Source: Haliclystus octoradiatus (lineage: Eukaryota > Cnidaria > Staurozoa > Stauromedusae > Haliclystidae). From it: 64,000 bases of DNA. The notes under the pieces are model-generated. The model had not been told where the DNA came from and did no database searches. It was given only the letters and a program-made list of their open reading frames with translations. Positions 36,635-49,200 of this stretch are shown piece by piece. The stretch spans positions 21,833,223 to 21,897,222 of the forward strand of contig OU744446.1 of NCBI GenBank assembly GCA_916610825.1, read 5' to 3'. How positions within the stretch are numbered: the stretch's first letter is position 1; every line of letters starts with the position of its first letter. A program made the translations under genes and the position numbers.

Positions 36635-37842
36635 GAATTCCCTTGGGAATTAGGCATTGTTTTTGATCGGTTTAAGCTGTTTTTGAAAAATTCGAATTCC
36701 CTTGGGAATTAAGCATTGTTTTAGGTCATTTTGAGCTGTTTTTGAAAAATTCGAATTCCCTTGGGAATTAAGCATTGTTTCAGGTCATCTTGAGCTGTTT
36801 TTGAAAAATTCAATTTCCCGAGGGAATTTAGCATTGTTTTAGGTCATTTTGAGCTGTTTTTGAAAAATTCGAATTCCCTTGGGAATTAAACATTATTTTA
36901 GGTCATTTTGAGCTGGTTTTGAAAAATTCGAATTCCCTTGGGAATTAAGCATTGTTTTAGGTCATTTTGAGCTGTTTTTGTAAAATTCGAATTCCCTTGG
37001 GAATTAAGCATTGTTTTTGTCATTTTGAGCTGTTTTTGTAAAATTCGAATTCCCTTGGGAATTAAGCATTGTTTTAGGTCATTTTGAACTGATTTTGTAA
37101 AGTTCGAATTCCCTTGGGAACTGGGCATTGTTTTTGGTCATTTTGAGCTGTTTTTGAAAAATTCAAATTCCCTTGGGAATTAAGCATTGTTTTAGGTCAT
37201 TTTGAGCTGTTTTTGAAAAATTCGAATTCCCTTGGGAATTAGGCATTGTTTTTGATCGGTTTAAGCTGTTTTTGTAAAATTATAATTCCCTTGGGAATTA
37301 AGCATTGTTTTAGGTCATTTTGAGCTGTTTTTGAAAAATTCGAATTCCCTTGGGAATTAAGCATTGTTTCAGGTCATTTTGAGCTGTTTTTGAAAAATTC
37401 AATTTCCCGAGGGAATTTAGCATTGTTTTAGGTCATTTTGAGCTGATTTTGAAAAATTCGAATTCCCTTGGGAATTAAACATTATTTTAGGTCATTTTGA
37501 GCTGGTTTTGAAAAATTCGAATTCCCTTAGGAATTAAGCATTGTTTTAGGTCATTTTGAGCTGTTTTTGTAAAATTCGAATTCCCTTGGGAATTAAGCAT
37601 TGTTTTTGTCATTTTGAGCTGTTTTTGTAAAATTCGAATTCCCTTGGGAATTAAGCATTGTTTTAGGTCATTTTGAACTGATTTTGTAAAGTTCGAATTC
37701 CCTTGGGAACTGGGCATTGTTTTTGGTCATTTTGAGCTGTTTTTGAAAAATTCAAATTCCCTTGGGAATTAAGCATTGTTTTAGGTCATTTTGATCTGTT
37801 TTTGAAAAATTCGAATTCCCTTGGGAATTAGGCATTGTTTTT
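36635..37842 (+). repeat. 589-bp HOR, two copies
   Basis: Ten units, one of 58 bp, give 589 bp. GATCGG falls at 36665 and 37254 and CCCGAGGG at 36817 and 37406, both 589 apart. The match breaks at about 37,844, where GATCGG is replaced by GGTCATT. Confidence 0.87.
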
Positions 37843-38854
37843 GGTCATTTTGAGCTGTTTTTGAAAAATTCAAATTCCCTTGGGAATTAAGCATTGTTTT
37901 AAGTCATTTTGAGCTGTTTTTGGTAAAATTCGAATTCCCTTGGGAATTAAGCATTGTTTTAGGTCATTTTGAGCTGTTTTTGAAAAATTTGAATTCCCTT
38001 GGGAATTAAGCATTGTTTAAGGTCATTTTGAGCTGTTTTTGTAAAATTCGAATTCCCTTGGGAACTGGGCATTGTTTTTGGTCATTTTGAGCTGTTTTTG
38101 AAAAATTCAAATTCCCTTGGGAATTAAGAATTGTTTTAGGTCATTTTGAACTGTTTTTGAAAAATTCGAATTCCCTTGGGAATTAAACATTGTTTTAGGT
38201 CATTTTGAGCTGTTTTTGAAAAATTCGAATTCCCTTGGGAATTAAGCATTGTTTTAGGTCATTTTGAACTGTTTTTGAAAAATTCGAATTCCCTTGGGAA
38301 TTAGGCATTGTTTTTGATCGGTTTAAGCTGTTTTTGTAAAATTCGAATTCCCTTGGGAATTAAGCATTGTTTTAGGTCATTTTGAGATGTTTTTGAAAAA
38401 TTCGAATTCCCTTGGGAATTAAGCATTGTTTTAGGTCATTTTGAGCTGTTTTTGAAAAATTCGAATTCCCTTGGGAATTAAGCATTGTTTTAGGTCATTT
38501 TGAGCTGTTTTTGAAAAATTCGAATTCCTTTGGGAATTAAGCATTGTTTCAGGTCATTTTGAGCTGTTTTTGAAAAATTCAATTTCCCGAGGGAATTTAG
38601 CATTGTTTTAGGTCATTTTGAGCAGTTTTTGAAAAATTTGAATTCCCTTGGGAATGAAACATTATTTTAGGTCATTTTGAGCTGGTTTTGAAAAATTCGA
38701 ATTCCCTTGGGAATTTAGCATTGTTTTAGGTCATTTTGAGCTGTTTTTGTAAAATTCGAATTCCCTTGGGAACTGGGCATTGTTTTTGGTCATTTTGAGC
38801 TGTTTTTGAAAAATTCAAATTCCCTTGGGAATTAAGCATTGTTTTAGGTCATTT
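37843..38854 (+). repeat. mixed block including a 4,456-bp offset repeat
   Basis: Within it, 38,281-38,685 matches 42,737-43,141 at 4,456 bp. Anchors are CCCGAGGG 38586/43042, GGAATGAAAC 38651/43107 and a CCTTTGGG unit. The remainder is standard and AACTGGGC units. One unit near 37,920 has an extra G (TTTTTGGTAAAA). Confidence 0.78.
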
Positions 38855-39872
38855 TGAACTGTTTTTGAAAGATTCGAATTCCCTTGGGAATTAAGCATTG
38901 TTTTAGGTCATTTTGAGCTGTTTTTGAAAAATTCGAATTCCCTTGGAATTAAGCATTGTTTTAGGTCATTTTGAGCTGTTTTTGAAAAATTCGAATTCCC
39001 TTGGGAATTAAGCATTGTTTTTTCTCATTTTTCATACCCAAGGGTACAAAGCATTGTTTTTAGTCATTTTAAGCTGTTTTTGTGAAATTCGAATTCCCTT
39101 GGGAATTAAGCATTGTTTTTGTCATTTTGAGCTGATTTTGTAAAATTCGAATTCTCTTGGGAATTAGGCATTGTTTTTGATCGGTTTAAGCTGTTTTTGT
39201 AAAATTCGAATTCCCTTGGGAATTAAGCATTGTTTTAGGTCATTTTGAGCGTTTTTTGAAAAATTCGAATTCCCTTGGGAATTAAGCATTGTTTTAGGTC
39301 ATTTTGAGCTGTTTTTGAAAAATTCGAATTCCCTTGGGAATTAAGCATTATTTTAGGTCATTTTGAACTGTTTTTGAAAAATTCGAATTCCCTTGGGAAT
39401 TAAGCATTGTTTTAGGTCATTTTGAGCTGTTTTTGAAAAATTCGAATTCCCTTGGAATTAAGCATTGTTTTAGGTCATTTTGAGCTGTTTTTGAAAAATT
39501 CGAATTCCCTTGGGAATTAAGCATTGTTTTTTCTCATTTTTCATACCCAAGGGTACAAAGCATTGTTTTTAGTCATTTTAAGCTGTTTTTGTGAAATTCG
39601 AATTCCCTTGGGAATTAAGCATTGTTTTTGTCATTTTGAGCTGATTTTGTAAAATTCGAATTCTCTTGGGAATTAGGCATTGTTTTTGATCGGTTTAAGC
39701 TGTTTTTGTAAAATTCGAATTCCCTTGGGAATTAAGCATTGTTTTAGGTCATTTTGAGCGTTTTTTGAAAAATTCGAATTCCCTTGGGAATTAAGCATTG
39801 TTTTAGGTCATTTTGAGCTGTTTTTGAAAAATTCGAATTCCCTTGGGAATTAAGCATTATTTTAGGTCATTT
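38855..39872 (+). repeat. 509-bp HOR, two copies
   Basis: Truncated units at 39033 and 39542 are 509 bp apart, as are the deleted core CCCTTGGAATT (38940/39449, one G lost) and the rare TTTTGAGCGTTTTTTG near 39244/39753. Shared private changes show a recent tandem duplication. Confidence 0.88.
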
Positions 39873-41300
39873 TGAGCTGGTTTTGAAAAATTCGAATTCC
39901 CTTGGGAATTAAGCATTGTTTTAGGTTATTTTGAGCTGTTTTTGAAAAATTTGAATTCCCTTAGGAATTAAGCATTGTTTTAGGTCATTTTGAGCTGTTT
40001 TTGTAAAATTCGAATTCCCTTGGGAATTAAGCATTGTTTTAGGTCATTTTGAGCTGTTTTTGTAAAATTCGAATTCCCTTGGGAACTGGGCATTGTTTTT
40101 GGTCATTTTGAGCTGTTTTTGAAAAATTCAAATTCCCTTGGGAATTGAGCATTGTTTTTTCTCATTTTTCATACCCAAGGGTACAAAGCATTGTTTTTAG
40201 TCATTTTAAGCTGTTTTTGTGAAATTCGAATTCCCTTGGGAATTAAGCATTGTTTTTGTCATTTTGAGCTGATTTTGTAAAATTCGAATTCTCTTGAGAA
40301 TTAGGCATTGTTTTTGATCATTTTAAGCTGTTTTTGTAAAATTCGAATTCCCTTGGGAATTAAGCATTGTTTTAGGTCATTTTGAGCTGTTTTTGAAAAA
40401 TTCGAATTCCCTTGGGAATTAAGCATTATTTTAGGTCATTTTGAGCTGGTTTTGAAAAATTCGAATTCCCTTGGGAATTATGCATTGTTTTAGGTTATTT
40501 TGAGCTGTTTTTGAAAAATTCCAATTCCCTTAGGAATTAAGCATTGTTTTAGGTCATTTTGAGCTGTTTTTGTAAAATTCGAATTCCCTTGGGAATTAAG
40601 CATTGTTTTAGGTCATTTTGAACTGATTTTGTAAAGTTCGAATTCCCTTGGGAACTGGGCATTGTTTTTGGTCATTTTGAGCTGTTTTTGAAAAATTCAA
40701 ATTCCCTAGGGAATTAAGCATTGTTTTAGGTCATTTTGAGCTGTTTTTGAAAAATTCGAATTCCCTTGGGAATTAGGCATTGTTTTTGATCGGTTTAAAC
40801 TGTTTTTGTAAAATTCGAATTCCCTTGGGAATTAAGCATTGTTTTAGGTCATTTTGAGATGTTTTTGAAAAATTCGAATTCCCTTGGGAATTAAGCATTG
40901 TTTTAGGTCATTTTGAGATGTTTTTGAAAAATTCGAATTCCTTTGGGAATTAAGCATTGTTTTAGGGTCATTTTGAGCTGTTTTTGAAAAATTCGAATTC
41001 CCTTGGGAATTAAGCATTGTTTTAGGTCATTTTGAGCTGTTTTTGAAAAATTCGAATTCCCTTGGGAATTAAGCATTGTTTCAGGTCATTTTGAGCTGTT
41101 TTTGAAAAATTCAATTTCCCGAGGGAATTTAGCATTGTTTTAGGTCATTTTGAGCTGTTTTTGAAAAATTCGAATTCCCTTGGGAATTAAACATTATTTT
41201 AGGTCATTTTGAGCTGGTTTTGAAAAATTCGAATTCCCTTGGGAATTAAGCATTGTTTTAGGTCATTTTGAGCTGTTTTTGTAAAATTCGAATTCCCTTG
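39873..41300 (+). repeat. mixed block with 1,984-bp offset partner
   Basis: 40,412-40,917 matches 42,396-42,901 at 1,984 bp (TTCCAATTCC, CC at 40521/42505). It holds a truncated unit at 40170, which follows GGGAATTGAGC, and a CCCGAGGG unit at 41118. One unit near 40,965 reads TTTTAGGGTC with an extra G. Confidence 0.75.
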
Positions 41301-42271
41301 GGAACTGGGCATTGTTTTTGGTCATTTTGAGCTGTTTTTGAAAAATTCAAATTCCCTTGGGAACTGGGCATTGTTTTAGGTCATTTTGCGCTGTTTTTGA
41401 AAAATTCGAATTCCCTTGTGAATTAAGCATTGGTTTAGGTCATTTTGAGCTGTTTTTGTAAAATTCGAATTCCCTTGGGAACTGGGCATTGTTTTAGGTC
41501 ATTTTGAGCTGTTTTTGAAAAATTCGAATTCCCTTGGGAATTATGCATTGTTTTAGGTCATTTTGAGCTGTTTTTGAAAAATTTGAATTCCCTTGAGAAT
41601 TAAGCAAGGTTTTAGGTCATTTTGAGCTGTTTTAGTAAAATTCGAATTCCCTTGGGAACTGGGCATTGTTTTTGGTCATTTTGAGCTGTTTTTGTAAAAT
41701 TCGAATTCCCTTGGGAATTAAGCATTGTTTTAGATCATTTTGAGCTGTCTTTGAAAAATTTGAATTCCCTTGGGAATTAAGCATTGTTTTAGGTCATTTT
41801 GAGCTGTTTTTGTAAAATTCGAATTCCCTTGGGAACTGGGCATTGTTTTGGTCATTTTGAGCTGTTTTTGAAAAATTCAAATTCCCTTGGGAATTATGCA
41901 TTGTTTTAGGTCATTTTGAACTGTTTTTGAAAAATTTGAATTCCCTTGGGAATTAAGCATTGTTTAAGGTCATTTTGAGCTGTTTTTGTAAAATTCGAAT
42001 TCCCTTGGGAACTGGGCATTGTTTTTGGTCATTTTGAGCTGTTTTTGAAAAATTCAAATTCCCTTGGGAATTAAGAATTGTTTTAGGTCATTTTGAACTG
42101 TTTTTGAAAAATTCGAATTCCCTTGGGAATTAAACATTGTTTTAGGCATTTTGAGCTGTTTTTGAAAAATTCGAATTCCCTTGGGAATTAAGCATTGTTT
42201 TAGGTCATTTTGAACTGTTTTTGAAAAATTCGAATTCCCTTGGGAATTAAGCATTGTTTTTTCTCATTTTT
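41301..42271 (+). repeat. divergent mixed stretch
   Basis: This part carries more private changes than its neighbours: CCCTTGTGAATT near 41,415, GCAAGGTTTT near 41,605, GTTTTAGTAAAA near 41,630, a one-base-short TTTTGGTC near 41,847 and a two-base-short TTTTAGGCATT near 42,142. I saw no clear higher-order period, so it may be an older, less homogenised part. Confidence 0.65.
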
Positions 42272-43172
42272 CATACCCAAGGGTACAAAGCATTGTTTTT
42301 AGTCATTTTAAGCTGTTTTTGTGAAATTCGAATTCCCTTGGGAATTAAGCATTGCTTTTGTCATTTTGAGCTGATTTTGTAAAATTCGAATTCCCTTGGG
42401 AATTAAGCATTATTTTAGGTCATTTTGAGCTGGTTTTGAAAAATTCGAATTCCCTTGGGAATTATGCATTGTTTTAGGTTATTTTGAGCTGTTTTTGAAA
42501 AATTCCAATTCCCTTAGGAATTAAGCATTGTTTTAGGTCATTTTGAGCTGTTTTTGTAAAATTCGAATTCCCTTGGGAATTAAGCATTGTTTTAGGTCAT
42601 TTTGAACTGATTTTGTAAAGTTCGAATTCCCTTGGGAACTGGGCATTGTTTTTGGTCATTTTGAGCTGTTCTTGAAAAATTCAAATTCCCTTGGGAATTA
42701 AGCATTGTTTTAGGTCATTTTGAGCTGTTTTTGAAAAATTCGAATTCCCTTGGGAATTAGGCATTGTTTTTGATCGGTTTAAGCTGTTTTTGTAAAATTC
42801 GAATTCCCTTGGGAATTAAGCATTGTTTTAGGTCATTTTGAGATGTTTTTGAAAAATTCGAATTCCCTTGGGAATTAAGCATTGTTTTAGGTCATTTTGA
42901 GCTGTTTTTGAAAAATTCGAATTCCCTTGGGAATTAAGCATTGTTTTAGGTCATTTTGAGCTGTTTTTGAAAAATTCGAATTCCTTTGGGAATTAAGCAT
43001 TGTTTCAGGTCATTTTGAGCTGTTTTTGAAAAATTCAATTTCCCGAGGGAATTTAGCATTGTTTTAGGTCATTTTGAGCAGTTTTTGAAAAATTCGAATT
43101 CCCTTGGGAATGAAACATTATTTTAGGTCATTTTGAGCTGTTTTTGAAAAATTCGAATTCCCTTGGGAATTA
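42272..43172 (+). repeat. block left of the gap
   Basis: It begins with a truncated unit and then repeats parts of 40.4-40.9 kb (1,984-bp offset) and 38.3-38.7 kb (4,456-bp offset). It is thus a mosaic of two earlier blocks. It stops at the gap after GGGAATTA. Confidence 0.78.
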
Positions 43173-43372
43173 NNNNNNNNNNNNNNNNNNNNNNNNNNNN
43201 NNNNNNNNNNNNNNNNNNNNNNNNNNNNNNNNNNNNNNNNNNNNNNNNNNNNNNNNNNNNNNNNNNNNNNNNNNNNNNNNNNNNNNNNNNNNNNNNNNNN
43301 NNNNNNNNNNNNNNNNNNNNNNNNNNNNNNNNNNNNNNNNNNNNNNNNNNNNNNNNNNNNNNNNNNNNNNNN
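43173..43372. other. assembly gap, 200 N
   Basis: This is exactly 200 undetermined bases. A round 200 is a common placeholder for a scaffold join of unknown size, so the true distance should not be read from it. Satellite sequence flanks it on both sides in the same orientation. The left flank ends ...GGGAATTA and the right flank begins AGCATTG, so the flanks would join in perfect 59-bp phase with nothing between them. Confidence 0.99.
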
Positions 43373-43599
43373 AGCATTGTTTTAGGTCATTTTGAGCTGT
43401 TTTTGAAAAATTCAAATTCCCTTGGGAATTAAGCATTGTTTTAGGTCATTTTGAGCTGTTTTTGAAAAATTCGAATTCCCTTGGGAATTAAGCATTGTTT
43501 TAGGTCATTTTGAGCTGTTTTTGAAAAATTCAAATTCCCTTGGGAATTAAGCATTGTTTTAAGTCATTTTGAGCTGTTTTTGTTAAATTTGAATTCCCT

Positions 43600-45652
43600 T
43601 GGGAATTAAGCATTGTTTTAGGTCATTTTGAGCTGTTTTTGAAAAATTTGAATTCCCTTGGGAATTAAGCATTGTTTTAGGTCATTTTGAGCTGTTTTTG
43701 GAAAATTCGAATTCCCTTGGGAACTGGGCATTGTTTTTGGTCATTTTGAGCTGTTTTTGAAAAATTCAAATTCCCTTGGGAATTAAGCATAGTTTTTAGT
43801 CATTTTAAGCTGTTTTTGTGAAATTCGAATTCCCTTGGGAATTAAGCATTGTTTTTGTCATTTTAAGCTGTTTTTGAAAAATTCAAATTCCCTTGGGAAT
43901 TAAGCATTGTTTTAGGTCATTTTAAGCTGTTTTTGAAAAATTCAAATTCCTTTGGGAGTTAAGCATTGTTTTAGGTCATTTTGAGCTGTTTTTGAAAAAT
44001 TCGAATTCCCTTGGGAACTGGGCATTGTTTTTGGTCATTTTGAGCTGTTTTTGAAAAATTCAAATTCCCTTGGGAATTAAGCATTGTTTTAGGTCATTTT
44101 GAGCTGTTTTTGAAAAATTCGAATTCCCTTGGGAATTAAGCATTGTTTTAGGTCATTTTAAGCTGTTTTTGAAAAATTCGAATTCCCTTGGGAATTAAGC
44201 ATTGTTTTTTCTTATTTTTCATACCCAAGGGTACAGAGTATTGTTTTTAGTCATTTTAAGCTGTTTTTGTTAAATTCGAATTCCCTTGGGAATTAAGCAT
44301 TGTTTTTTGTCATTTTGAGCTGATTTTGTAAATTCGAATTCTCTTGGGAATTAGGCATTGTTTTTGATCGGTTTAAGCTGTTTTTGTAAAATTCGAATTC
44401 CCTTGGGAATTAAGCATTGTTTTAGGTCATTTTGAGCTGTTTTTGAAAAATTCGAATTCCCTTGGGAATTAAGCATTGTTTTTTCTCATTTTTCATACCC
44501 AAGGGTACAAAGCATAGTTTTTAGTCATTTTAAGCTGTTTTGTGAAATTCGAATTCCCTTGGGAATTAAGCATTGTTTTTGTCATTTTGAGCTGATTTTG
44601 TAAAATTCGAATTCTCTTGGGAATTAGGCATTGTTTTTGATCGGTTTAAGCTGTTTTTGTAAAATTCGAATTCATTTGGGAATTAAGCATTGTTTTAGGT
44701 CATTTTGAGCTGTTTTTGAAAAATTTGAATTCCCTTGGGAATTAAGCATTGTTTTAGGTCATTTTGAGCTGTTTTTGGAAAATTCGAATTCCCTTGGGAA
44801 CTGGGCATTGTTTTTGGTCATTTTGAGCTGTTTTTGAAAATTCAAATTCCCTTGGGAATTAAGCATAGTTTTTAGTCATTTTAAGCTGTTTTTGTGAAAT
44901 TCGAATTCCCTTGGGAATTAAGCATTGTTTTTGTCATTTTAAGCTGTTTTTGAAAAATTCAAATTCCCTTGGGAATTAAGCATTGTTTTAGGTCATTTTA
45001 AGCTGTTTTTGAAAAATTCAAATTCCTTTGGGAGTTAAGCATTGTTTTAGGTCATTTTGAGCTGTTTTTGAAAAATTCGAATTCCCTTGGGAACTGGGCA
45101 TTGTTTTTGGTCATTTTGAGCTGTTTTTGAAAAATTCAAATTCCCTTGGGAATTAAGCATTGTTTTAGGTCATTTTGAGCTGTTTTTGAAAAATTCGAAT
45201 TCCCTTGGGAATTAAGCATTGTTTTAGGTCATTTTAAGCTGTTTTTGAAAAATTCGAATTCCCTTGGGAATTAAGCATTGTTTTTTCTTATTTTTCATAC
45301 CCAAGGGTACAGAGTATTGTTTTTAGTCATTTTAAGCTGTTTTTGTTAAATTCGAATTCCCTTGGGAATTAAGCATTGTTTTTGTCATTTTGAGCTGATT
45401 TTGTAAAATTCGAATTCTCTTGGGAATTAGGCATTGTTTTTGATCGGTTTAAGCTGTTTTTGTAAAATTCGAATTCCCTTGGGAATTAAGCATTGTTTTA
45501 GGTCATTTTGAGCTGTTTTTGAAAAATTCGAATTCCCTTGGGAATTAAGCATTGTTTTTTCTCATTTTTCATACCCAAGGGTACAAAGCATAGTTTTTAG
45601 TCATTTTAAGCTGTTTTGTGAAATTCGAATTCCCTTGGGAATTAAGCATTGT
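43600..45652 (+). repeat. 1,076-bp HOR, about two copies
   Basis: Copies at about 43,600-44,576 and 44,677-45,652 are offset by 1,076-1,077 bp. Truncated pairs fall at 44220/44494 and 45296/45570, each pair 274 bp apart. GGGAGTTAAGC lies at 43954 and 45030. The first truncated unit of each pair has CTTATTTTT and GTACAGAG, the second CTCATTTTT and GTACAAAG. Confidence 0.86.
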
Positions 45653-45933
45653 TTTATGTCATTTTGAGCTGTTTTTGAAAAATTCAAATTCCCTTGGGAA
45701 TTAAGCATTGTTTCAGGTCATTTTGAGCTGTTTTTGAAAAATTCGAATTCCCTTGAGAATTAAGCATTGTTTTAGGTCATTTTGAGCTGTTTATGTAAAA
45801 TTCGAATTCCCTTGGGAATTAAGCATTGTTTTTGTCATTTTGAGCTGATTTTGTAAAATTCGAATTCCCTTGGGAATTAAGCATTGTTTTAAGTCATTTT
45901 GAGCTGTTTTTGTAAAATTCGAATTCCCTTGGG

Positions 45934-45998
45934 AACTGGGCATTGTTTTTGGTTTTGGTCATTTTGAGCTGTTTTTGAAAAATTCAAATTCCCTTGGG
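45934..45998 (+). repeat. 65-bp monomer class (6-bp internal duplication)
   Basis: This is an AACTGGGC unit lengthened by 6 bp, because TTTTTGGTC has become TTTTTGGTTTTGGTC. The GGTTTTGGTC motif starts at 45951, 49095, 54375, 55442, 55978, 60931 and 62174, with a variant GGTTTAGGTC at 50933. It occurs only right of the gap, so it is a good tag for that HOR family. It probably arose by slippage or short unequal exchange in the T/G-rich stretch. Confidence 0.9.
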
Positions 45999-46339
45999 AA
46001 TTAAGCATTGTTTTTGGTCATTTTGAGCTGTTTTTGAAAAATTCAAATTCCCTTGGGAATTAAGCATTGTTTTAGGTCATTTTGAACTGTTTTTGAAAAA
46101 TTCGAATTCCCTTGGGAATTAAGCATTGTTTTAGGTCATTTTGAGCTGTTTTTGAAAAATTCGAATTACCTTTGGAATTAAGCATTGTTTTAGGTCATTT
46201 TGAGCTGGTTTTGTAAAATTCGAATTCCCTTGGGAATTATGCATTATTTTAAGTCATTTTGAGCTGTTTTTGTAAAATTCGAATTCCCTTGGGAACTGGG
46301 CATTGTTTTTGGTCATTTTGAGCTGTTTTTGAAAAATTC

Positions 46340-47880
46340 AAATTCCCTTGGGAATTAAGCATAGTTTTTAGTCATTTTAAGCTGTTTTTGTGAAATTCAA
46401 ATTCCCTTGGGAATTAAGCATAGTTTTTAGTCATTTTAAGCTGTTTTTGTGAAATTCGAATTCCCTTGGGAATTAAGCATTGTTTTTGTCATTTTAAGCT
46501 GTTTTTGAAAAATTCAAATTCCCTTGGGAATTAAGCATTGTTTTAGGTCATTTTAAGCTGTTTTTGAAAAATTCAAATTCCTTTGGGAGTTAAGCATTGT
46601 TTTAGGTCATTTTGAGCTGTTTTTGAAAAATTCGAATTCCCTTGGGAACTGGGCATTGTTTTTGGTCATTTTGAGCTGTTTTTGAAAAATTCAAATTCCC
46701 TTGGGAATTAAGCATTGTTTTAGGTCATTTTGAGCTGTTTTGAAAAATTCGAATTCCCTTGGGAATTAAGCATTGTTTTAGGTCATTTTGAGCTGTTTTT
46801 GAAAAATTCAAATTCCCTTGGGAATTAAGCATTGTTTTAAGTCATTTTGAGCTGTTTTTGTTAAATTTGAATTCCCTTGGGAATTAAGCATTGTTTTAGG
46901 TCATTTTGAGCTGTTTTTGAAAAATTTGAATTCCCTTGGGAATTAAGCATTGTTTTAGGTCATTTTGAGCTGTTTTTGGAAAATTCGAATTCCCTTGGGA
47001 ACTGGGCATTGTTTTTGGTCATTTTGAGCTGTTTTTGAAAAATTCAAATTCCCTTGGGAATTAAGCATAGTTTTTAGTCATTTTAAGCTGTTTTTGTGAA
47101 ATTCGAATTCCCTTGGGAATTAAGCATTGTTTTTGTCATTTTAAGCTGTTTTTGAAAAATTCAAATTCCCTTGGGAATTAAGCATTGTTTTAGGTCATTT
47201 TAAGCTGTTTTTGAAAAATTCAAATTCCTTTGGGAGTTAAGCATTGTTTTAGGTCATTTTGAGCTGTTTTTGAAAAATTCAAATTCCCTTGGGAATTAAG
47301 CATTGTTTTAGGTCATTTTGAGCTGTTTTTGAAAAATTCGAATTCCCTTGGGAATTAAGCATTGTTTTAGGTCATTTTGAGCTGTTTTTGAAAAATTCAA
47401 ATTCCCTTGGGAATTAAGCATTGTTTTAAGTCATTTTGAGCTGTTTTTGTTAAATTTGAATTCCCTTGGGAATTAAGCATTGTTTTAGGTCATTTTGAGC
47501 TGTTTTTGAAAAATTTGAATTCCCTTGGGAATTAAGCATTGTTTTAGGTCATTTTGAGCTGTTTTTGGAAAATTCGAATTCCCTTGGGAACTGGGCATTG
47601 TTTTTGGTCATTTTGAGCTGTTTTTGAAAAATTCAAATTCCCTTGGGAATTAAGCATAGTTTTTAGTCATTTTAAGCTGTTTTTGTGAAATTCGAATTCC
47701 CTTGGGAATTAAGCATTGTTTTTGTCATTTTAAGCTGTTTTTGAAAAATTCAAATTCCCTTGGGAATTAAGCATTGTTTTAGGTCATTTTAAGCTGTTTT
47801 TGAAAAATTCAAATTCCTTTGGGAGTTAAGCATTGTTTTAGGTCATTTTGAGCTGTTTTTGAAAAATTCGAATTCCCTTG
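46340..47880 (+). repeat. 589/647-bp HOR, about 2.5 copies
   Basis: GGGAGTT lies at 46585, 47232 and 47821 (steps 647 and 589). Each is preceded by an AGCATAGTTTTTAG unit and two TTTTAAGC units. One more 58/59-bp unit explains the longer step. The same cassette recurs at 53,101 and 59,165. Confidence 0.82.
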
Positions 47881-49200
47881 GGAATTAAGCATTGTTTTAG
47901 GTCATTTTGAGCTGTTTTTGAAAAATTCGAATTCCCTTGGGAATTAAGCATTGTTTTAGGTCATTTTAAGCTGTTTTTGAAAAATTCGAATTCCCTTGGG
48001 AATTAAGCATTGTTTTTTCTTATTTTTCATACCCAAGGGTACAGAGTATTGTTTTTAGTCATTTTAAGCTGTTTTTGTTAAATTCGAATTCCCTTGGGAA
48101 TTAAGCATTGTTTTTGTCATTTTGAGCTGATTTTGTAAAATTCGAATTCTCTTGGGAATTAGGCATTGTTTTTGATCGGTTTAAGCTGTTTTTGTAAAAT
48201 TCGAATTCCCTTGGGAATTAAGCATTGTTTTAGGTCATTTTGAGCTGTTTTTGAAAAATTCGAATTCCCTTGGGAATTAAGCATTGTTTTTTCTCATTTT
48301 TCATACCCAAGGGTACAAAGCATAGTTTTTAGTCATTTTAAGCTGTTTTGTGAAATTCGAATTCCCTTGGGAATTAAGCATTGTTTTTGTCATTTTGAGC
48401 TGATTTTGTAAAATTCGAATTCTCTTGGGAATTAGGCATTGTTTTTGATCGGTTTAAGCTGTTTTTGTAAAATTCGAATTCATTTGGGAATTAAGAATTG
48501 TTTTAGGTCATTTTGAGCAGTTTTTGAAAAATTCGAATTCCCTTGGGAATTAAGTATTGTTTTAGGTCATCTTGAGCTGTTTTTGGAAAATTCGAATTCC
48601 CTTGGGAATTAAGCATTGTTTTAGGTCATTTTGAGCTGTTTTTGTAAAATTCGAATTCCCTTGGGAATTAAGCATTGTTTTAAGTCATTTTGAGCTGTTT
48701 TTGTTAAATTCGAATTCCCTTGGGAATTAAGCATTGTTTTAAGTCATTTTGAGCTGTTTTTGTAAAATTCGAATTCCCTTGGGAATTAAGCATTGTTTTA
48801 TGTCATTTTGAGCTGTTTTTGAAAAATTCAAATTCCCTTGGGAATTAAGCATTGTTTCAGGTCATTTTGAGCTGTTTTTGAAAAATTCGAATTCCCTTGA
48901 GAATTAAGCATTGTTTTAGGTCATTTTGAGCTGTTTATGTAAAATTCGAATTCCCTTGGGAATTAAGCATTGTTTTTGTCATTTTGAGCTGATTTTGTAA
49001 AATTCGAATTCCCTTGGGAATTAAGCATTGTTTTAAGTCATTTTGAGCTGTTTTTGTAAAATTCGAATTCCCTTGGGAACTGGGCATTGTTTTTGGTTTT
49101 GGTCATTTTGAGCTGTTTTTGAAAAATTCAAATTCCCTTGGGAATTAAGCATTGTTTTTGGTCATTTTGAGCTGTTTTTGAAAAATTCAAATTCCCTTGG

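Larger units (their letters stand above)
1..43172 (+). repeat. 59-bp satellite array, left part
   Basis: The stretch is built only from head-to-tail units of about 59 bp. The spacing shows directly, for example, GGGAATTAAG begins at 272 and again at 331. All units read in the same direction, and no reverse-complement block was seen. Length classes of 58 and 39 bp are mixed in. Single-base variants recur in a fixed order over hundreds to thousands of bases, so the array is organised as higher-order repeats, listed separately. No gene, transposon remnant or unique sequence interrupts it. The window opens mid-unit, so the array continues to the left. Plus strand here only means the orientation used for unit numbering. 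Confidence 0.99.

Noticed and set aside
1-43172. CRISPR array (regular short repeats)
   Set aside because: There are no unique spacers between repeats. The full 59-bp period is repetitive, and there are no cas genes.
43123-43436. Open frames reading through the N run on both strands
   Set aside because: They are artefacts of undetermined bases being translated as unknown residues.
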